Of a DNA stretch of 25,570 nucleotides, positions 22,384-25,570 are shown in pieces. Below the pieces are notes generated by a model. It saw only the letters and a program-made list of their open reading frames with translations. It did not search any database and was not told where the DNA came from. This DNA is from Bacteroidales bacterium UBA6229 (GTDB taxonomy: Bacteria; Bacteroidota; Bacteroidia; Bacteroidales; F082). Positions within the stretch are counted from its first letter, which is position 1; the number at the start of each line of letters is the position of its first letter. The DNA is taken from contig DJWN01000074.1 in NCBI GenBank assembly GCA_002440975.1, forward strand, positions 1 through 25,570. The letters run 5' to 3'. The position numbers were made by a program, and so were the translations under genes.

Positions 22384-25130
22384 CTCAAAATACTGATTGG
22401 TCCTTTAATTACTTTTCCATCGGCAGATTCAATCATATAATAATAGGTGCCTTCGGGCAGTGGATTGCCATTGAAACGACCATCCCAGTCATTTTGGTAA
22501 TCATTTGAACTAAAAACCTGTCGGCCATTTCGGCTGTAAACCGACACTTTCGCAGGGCCGTAAGTCGATAAATCAATGAGCCATTTATCGTTATAACCAT
22601 CTCCGTTGGGAGTAATCAAATTCATAATGCCCTCCGTTGGATCTATCGGTCCTTCTGTTTCTACTACAGTGAAAGTTCTGCTGTTAGAGCAAGCTTGATA
22701 GAATATTTCCACCTCATACACACCGGCATTGATCACCCTGAAGGTTTCAGTATTCACTCCGCCTGACCATTCGAGGCTGTCGTAGGGACTTTCAATCCTA
22801 AAAGTGAGACTGCCTCCTTTCTGCATTTTTACTTCGGCGTCTTCGGCAACCACTGTACCATCCAGCAATCGTAAATCAATGATTGGAGCAGTAAGGATTG
22901 TAAGAATGTTTTCAACGGTATCTGAACACCCGTAATTGGACGTAACGATCAGGCTCACTGTATAAGTGCCAGCCTCATCATAAAAATAAGAAGGGTGCTG
23001 ATAATCGGCTATTACGCCATTTCCCAGGTCCCATTCCCAGGATGCAGGAAATCCAATTATAACTGTACTCAAATCAGTGAATTGGACTGTTTGACCTTCG
23101 CAATTGTTGCTATATTCAAATTTTCCGAAGGGATAATCTGCCACTGGAATCGCATGATATTTTGTTACCAAATGACCACTTTTGGTTCTAACCCTTAGCC
23201 CGGTAAGGTGCTCGCCGGGTTGTAAGTATAGGTATTGCACCGTATCGCCATAAGCATCACCAAAAATCCCGTCTCCATTCAAATCCCATTCTTTGATCAG
23301 GATGGAATCATTGCTTTCGATCAGGCTGAAGTGATTGGTTGCATTCCCATAGCAAACCGTGTCGAAGGTAAAATCCACCTCAACAAGATATTGCACTACT
23401 ATTGTTGCGGTATCTGTTTGTACACATCCTGCTTCATTGGTTCCGCTAACGATAAAGGTTTCCGTTTGTTCGAGCCTGGTAATTAATGTGTCGTTTGTTG
23501 ATCCGTCATTCCAAAGATAGCTGGCAGCTCCTGTAGCGATCAGCCTTACCTCTTCCGAAGGGCCAATGGTGTCGGCTGAGGTTATGATTTGAACATCAGG
23601 TAAGGCAATAGTTGAAATTTGTATGGTATCACTTAATACAGATCCATTTGCCAGTTCTACCTGTGCCCAGAGTGTAGTGTCGCTGATGCACTCAAAATCA
23701 ACAGCTTGTGATGTTTCGCCTGTACTCCAGAGGTAAGATTCTGCTTCAGGAGCTTCAAAAGAAAGGATAGTACCAACGCATACTGCTGTATCGGGTCCCA
23801 TAAACTCATTTTTCGGACAAAAACCAATTTCATAGTTAAATGACAAAGCGCAAAGCCTGTCGCGCAAACTTTCCTTGATATCACCGTCAGCAAGCATTTG
23901 CACATAATCCATGGCCGAAAGTGCATCCGCAGGATTAAGGGTCGCCTCGGCCTGATCTACTGCCATACCGGCTTGAGTCTCCAGGTCAGGAACCACACTT
24001 CCATTCCATTTCAGGTTGAGTAAGGCTTCGCTGCCACTTCTGCGATAGGTGGAAATGTTATCTGGTTCTTCAACGATCATTTCAACGATATTAGATTCAC
24101 CTTTAACCATGATAGTCAAACAATAATTGCGCAGATCAGCAGGCATATCGTTGGCACTAAAAGTAATTTCAACAATGTTGCCATTGATAGTTGTTTGCAC
24201 TTCAGTTAATTCTTTAACTTTCATGTATTCAATCACTTCTGTAGAAGTTGCCGACCAAATCCTGTCACTACCATTCCGTCCGAAAGTGTTGGCAACCTGA
24301 TTCATTTCAAGTTTGAACTGTTCAAAGCTTATTCCACCTTCAAAATCTTCCAGAAAATAAGTGGCAACAGGATGATTGGTTTCTGAGCTTTGTTGTGCTA
24401 ATACTTGAATTTGATTGAAAAATCCATTGGTAAAAGGAGTGCGGGACAGCTGTATGCCGTTTATCGAAGTCAGTTCTTCGGCATCAACCGGATTGGGAAA
24501 GGCACCACTGCCATCGCTATAAACAGCTAAAAATCGCTCTTTTGCGATAGGCAGTTGATCAGTTTCAAATTGAGGTACGACGTAAACCTGAGTACGATAT
24601 CCTCCTGGAATGGTTGCACTTAAGGTTTTACGCTGGGTGTAGCTTTTACTTCTGGCTACTTCAACCCTGGCGTCTTCAATGGCAGGTTTGTTTAGCCCGT
24701 TTGCAACAATACCAAAATCACCTGCCCATAAATTAATGATGTTGTCCCAGTTTAAATATCCTGCCTGAAAATCATGTATATCAGTGCCATTTTCGTCAAA
24801 TAAAAAATGCACAGCATCCATCTTAAAAGCCTGAATACTGTTTGCTTGACCTTCGGTAAAATACAATCCCGGATTACCGGCCTGACCTTTGAAATAGGGT
24901 AATACCTGACTGTTAATAGCAGGATTACCATTGTTTAGCTGCAGCACAAGCGCAAAATCTTTATTGTATTTTAAAGGAGTTTTATATATCTGCAAGTCTG
25001 ATGTAGGTTCATCAACAAATGTGATAGTGATTTTAAAATCTTCGACCACAGATTGTTGTGCATGTATGGTGCACCATGAAATCAAACTAAATATTAAAGT
25101 AATCGGCCAAAGCTTTGGTTTTTGGATCAT
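22380..25130 (-). CDS. T9SS type B secreted protein: degenerate NodB-like domain, Ig-like and PKD domains
   Basis: 916 residues. Signal peptide 1-25 (cleavage near IHAQQ). Residues about 30-310 are a diverged paralog of the N-terminal region of the 1313-residue neighbour: PLKYNKDFALVLQLNNG (52-68), NPGLYFTEGQANSIQAF, IPGGYRTQVYVVP (174-186), IWSATSTEVIEYM (291-303). The NodB metal and catalytic residues are gone (TFDDG is LNNG; NHxxxH is N144-G-L-N-K-P149). The linker domain again ends with AMDYVQM and RLCALSFNYEIGFC (425-438). Two Ig-like repeats (about 443-579), a PKD-like domain carrying DLNGDGIFGD (616-625), a typical PKD domain (about 665-748, SWEWDLGNG) and one more beta domain follow. 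The end is a CHU_C/gliding-motility-associated type B T9SS signal (834-916, ITPNGDGYNDKW, NDWDGRFNG, LPEGTYYYMI). First gene of the three-gene operon; likely surface-bound. Confidence 0.87.
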   Translation of the reverse strand: MIQKPKLWPITLIFSLISWCTIHAQQSVVEDFKITITFVDEPTSDLQIYKTPLKYNKDFALVLQLNNGNPAINSQVLPYFKGQAGNPGLYFTEGQANSIQAFKMDAVHFLFDENGTDIHDFQAGYLNWDNIINLWAGDFGIVANGLNKPAIEDARVEVARSKSYTQRKTLSATIPGGYRTQVYVVPQFETDQLPIAKERFLAVYSDGSGAFPNPVDAEELTSINGIQLSRTPFTNGFFNQIQVLAQQSSETNHPVATYFLEDFEGGISFEQFKLEMNQVANTFGRNGSDRIWSATSTEVIEYMKVKELTEVQTTINGNIVEITFSANDMPADLRNYCLTIMVKGESNIVEMIVEEPDNISTYRRSGSEALLNLKWNGSVVPDLETQAGMAVDQAEATLNPADALSAMDYVQMLADGDIKESLRDRLCALSFNYEIGFCPKNEFMGPDTAVCVGTILSFEAPEAESYLWSTGETSQAVDFECISDTTLWAQVELANGSVLSDTIQISTIALPDVQIITSADTIGPSEEVRLIATGAASYLWNDGSTNDTLITRLEQTETFIVSGTNEAGCVQTDTATIVVQYLVEVDFTFDTVCYGNATNHFSLIESNDSILIKEWDLNGDGIFGDAYGDTVQYLYLQPGEHLTGLRVRTKSGHLVTKYHAIPVADYPFGKFEYSNNCEGQTVQFTDLSTVIIGFPASWEWDLGNGVIADYQHPSYFYDEAGTYTVSLIVTSNYGCSDTVENILTILTAPIIDLRLLDGTVVAEDAEVKMQKGGSLTFRIESPYDSLEWSGGVNTETFRVINAGVYEVEIFYQACSNSRTFTVVETEGPIDPTEGIMNLITPNGDGYNDKWLIDLSTYGPAKVSVYSRNGRQVFSSNDYQNDWDGRFNGNPLPEGTYYYMIESADGKVIKGPISILR

Positions 25131-25257
25131 TGAGTCAAACCTTAGTTTTTTGAAAGCATAAAGATAAGTATTGTTAGGAGACAGTCTGAGGCCTTGTGCC
25201 TAAATTTTTTCACAATTTATTAATACTGATACCTGGATGTTTTACTGATGAAAAGAT

Positions 25258-25285
25258 TGACCAGTTCACTTATATGAATTGGTCA
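25258..25285. repeat. 11-bp inverted repeat upstream of the T9SS operon
   Basis: TGACCAGTTCA (25258-25268) and TGAATTGGTCA (25275-25285) are complementary in 10 of 11 positions; the remaining pair is G-T, which can form in RNA. The loop is six bases. It lies about 130 bp upstream of the operon start and about 210 bp before the tRNA promoter. Such arms look like a dimeric regulator site; a terminator is less likely, since no gene runs into it on either strand. Confidence 0.5.
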
Positions 25286-25493
25286 TATCCGGAATGCGTA
25301 ATCATGTGGAATTAAATTATTAATAGCTAGTGTAAGAGTTTATTTTTACAAAAAACCCGGCATGTTTATTGAAATTTGAAATACAGAAAAGCTTACAATA
25401 TTTGATTTTCCACAGGAAGTCATTCAAAAATGAAGTTTCCAAGAAGGATAATCACTGAATGGAAGAAGGCCAAACAAAAAAGTGACAAAAAAC

Positions 25494-25523
25494 TTGTATC
25501 AAATGAAATTATCTTTACTTTTG
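25494..25523 (+). promoter_or_regulatory. tRNA promoter
   Basis: TTG at 25494-25496, 19 nt, then TACTTTTG at 25516-25523: full agreement with the Bacteroidota consensus. The transcript would begin near 25529, about 19 nt before the tRNA 5' end. Confidence 0.8.
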
Positions 25524-25547
25524 CAGCCTCTTATATCAAACTAAGAT

Positions 25548-25570
25548 TCCTTCTTAGCTCAGTTGGTTAG
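25548..25570 (+). tRNA. tRNA gene, 5' end only (possibly tRNA-Asn)
   Basis: The acceptor-stem half TCCTTCT (25548-25554) is followed by T8-A9 and the D-arm start GCTCAGTTGGTTAG, an unmistakable tRNA beginning. The window ends before the anticodon. A tRNA that begins with T in this phylum is often tRNA-Asn; that is a guess from the first bases. A strong promoter lies just upstream. Confidence 0.9.

Larger units (their letters stand above)
25131..25547. other. Gene-free region between T9SS operon and tRNA
   Basis: 417 bp, AT-rich, no credible protein gene. It must contain the leftward promoter of the operon, but no full TTG/TAnnTTTG pair is visible there: the best -7 candidate is TATCTTTA on the minus strand (25166-25159), missing the last base and without a -33 partner. 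It also contains the inverted repeat at 25258-25285, and the tRNA promoter near its right end. The lack of a housekeeping-type promoter leaves room for an alternative sigma factor or activator. Confidence 0.6.

Noticed and set aside
25430..25570. Open frame of 46 residues starting MKFPRRIITEWKK
   Set aside because: It runs through the tRNA promoter and into the tRNA gene and ends only on the TAG of the D-loop; no family resemblance.
1..25570. CRISPR array, insertion sequence, prophage or plasmid origin
   Set aside because: No regularly spaced repeats, transposase, integrase or replication genes were found on either strand.

Overview
The window comes from a Bacteroidota chromosome, most likely a free-living or sediment-type anaerobe or facultative anaerobe. 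Four things point there. Several intergenic regions carry the Bacteroidota promoter pattern (TTG, 19-20 nt, TAnnTTTG). There are type IX secretion (T9SS) cargo proteins and a PorP/SprF protein. There is a Reg_prop/Y_Y_Y/LytS-type sensor kinase. An EF-G2 paralog starts with the MKVYQT N-terminus typical of the phylum. A glycyl radical enzyme (oxygen sensitive) with its radical-SAM activase argues for anaerobic metabolism. No phage, insertion sequence or CRISPR array was seen.

Left part (1-5172, + strand): the 3' end of a glycyl-radical activase, a complete glycyl radical enzyme that matches trans-4-hydroxy-L-proline dehydratase (HypD) at every active-site position I can recall, then rpoN (sigma-54) with a strong hairpin in its leader, followed 11 bp later by a PAP2-like membrane protein. 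Next (5207-7765, - strand): a small outer-membrane barrel, a two-gene unit of a coiled-coil protein and a membrane-anchored TlpA-like thioredoxin, and a NodB-type polysaccharide deacetylase. Divergent from that (7910-14005, + strand): gpmA; a metallophosphatase, a small unknown gene and a ZIP metal transporter as a tight unit; then a large periplasmic-sensing histidine kinase overlapping a receiver-only response regulator. A bidirectional terminator separates this from the - strand genes for EF-G2 (without the catalytic switch II histidine) and a PfkB adenosine-kinase-like sugar kinase.

The most unusual block is 17432-25130 (- strand): three genes that overlap by 4 bp or are 5 bp apart. In transcription order they are a 916-residue secreted protein with a type B (CHU_C, gliding-motility-associated) T9SS signal, a PorP/SprF-family outer-membrane protein with a basic proline-rich tail, and a 1313-residue secreted protein with a type A T9SS signal. 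The two secreted proteins are diverged paralogs in their first ~440 residues. That region looks like a NodB/CE4 deacetylase fold in which the metal-binding residues are gone, followed by Ig-like/PKD modules. I read this as a cell-surface system of two catalytically dead, carbohydrate-esterase-derived proteins with their own PorP/SprF partner. The function is inferred, not demonstrated.

The right edge holds a 417-bp gene-free stretch with an 11-bp inverted repeat, a well-formed promoter and the first 23 bases of a tRNA gene cut by the window end.
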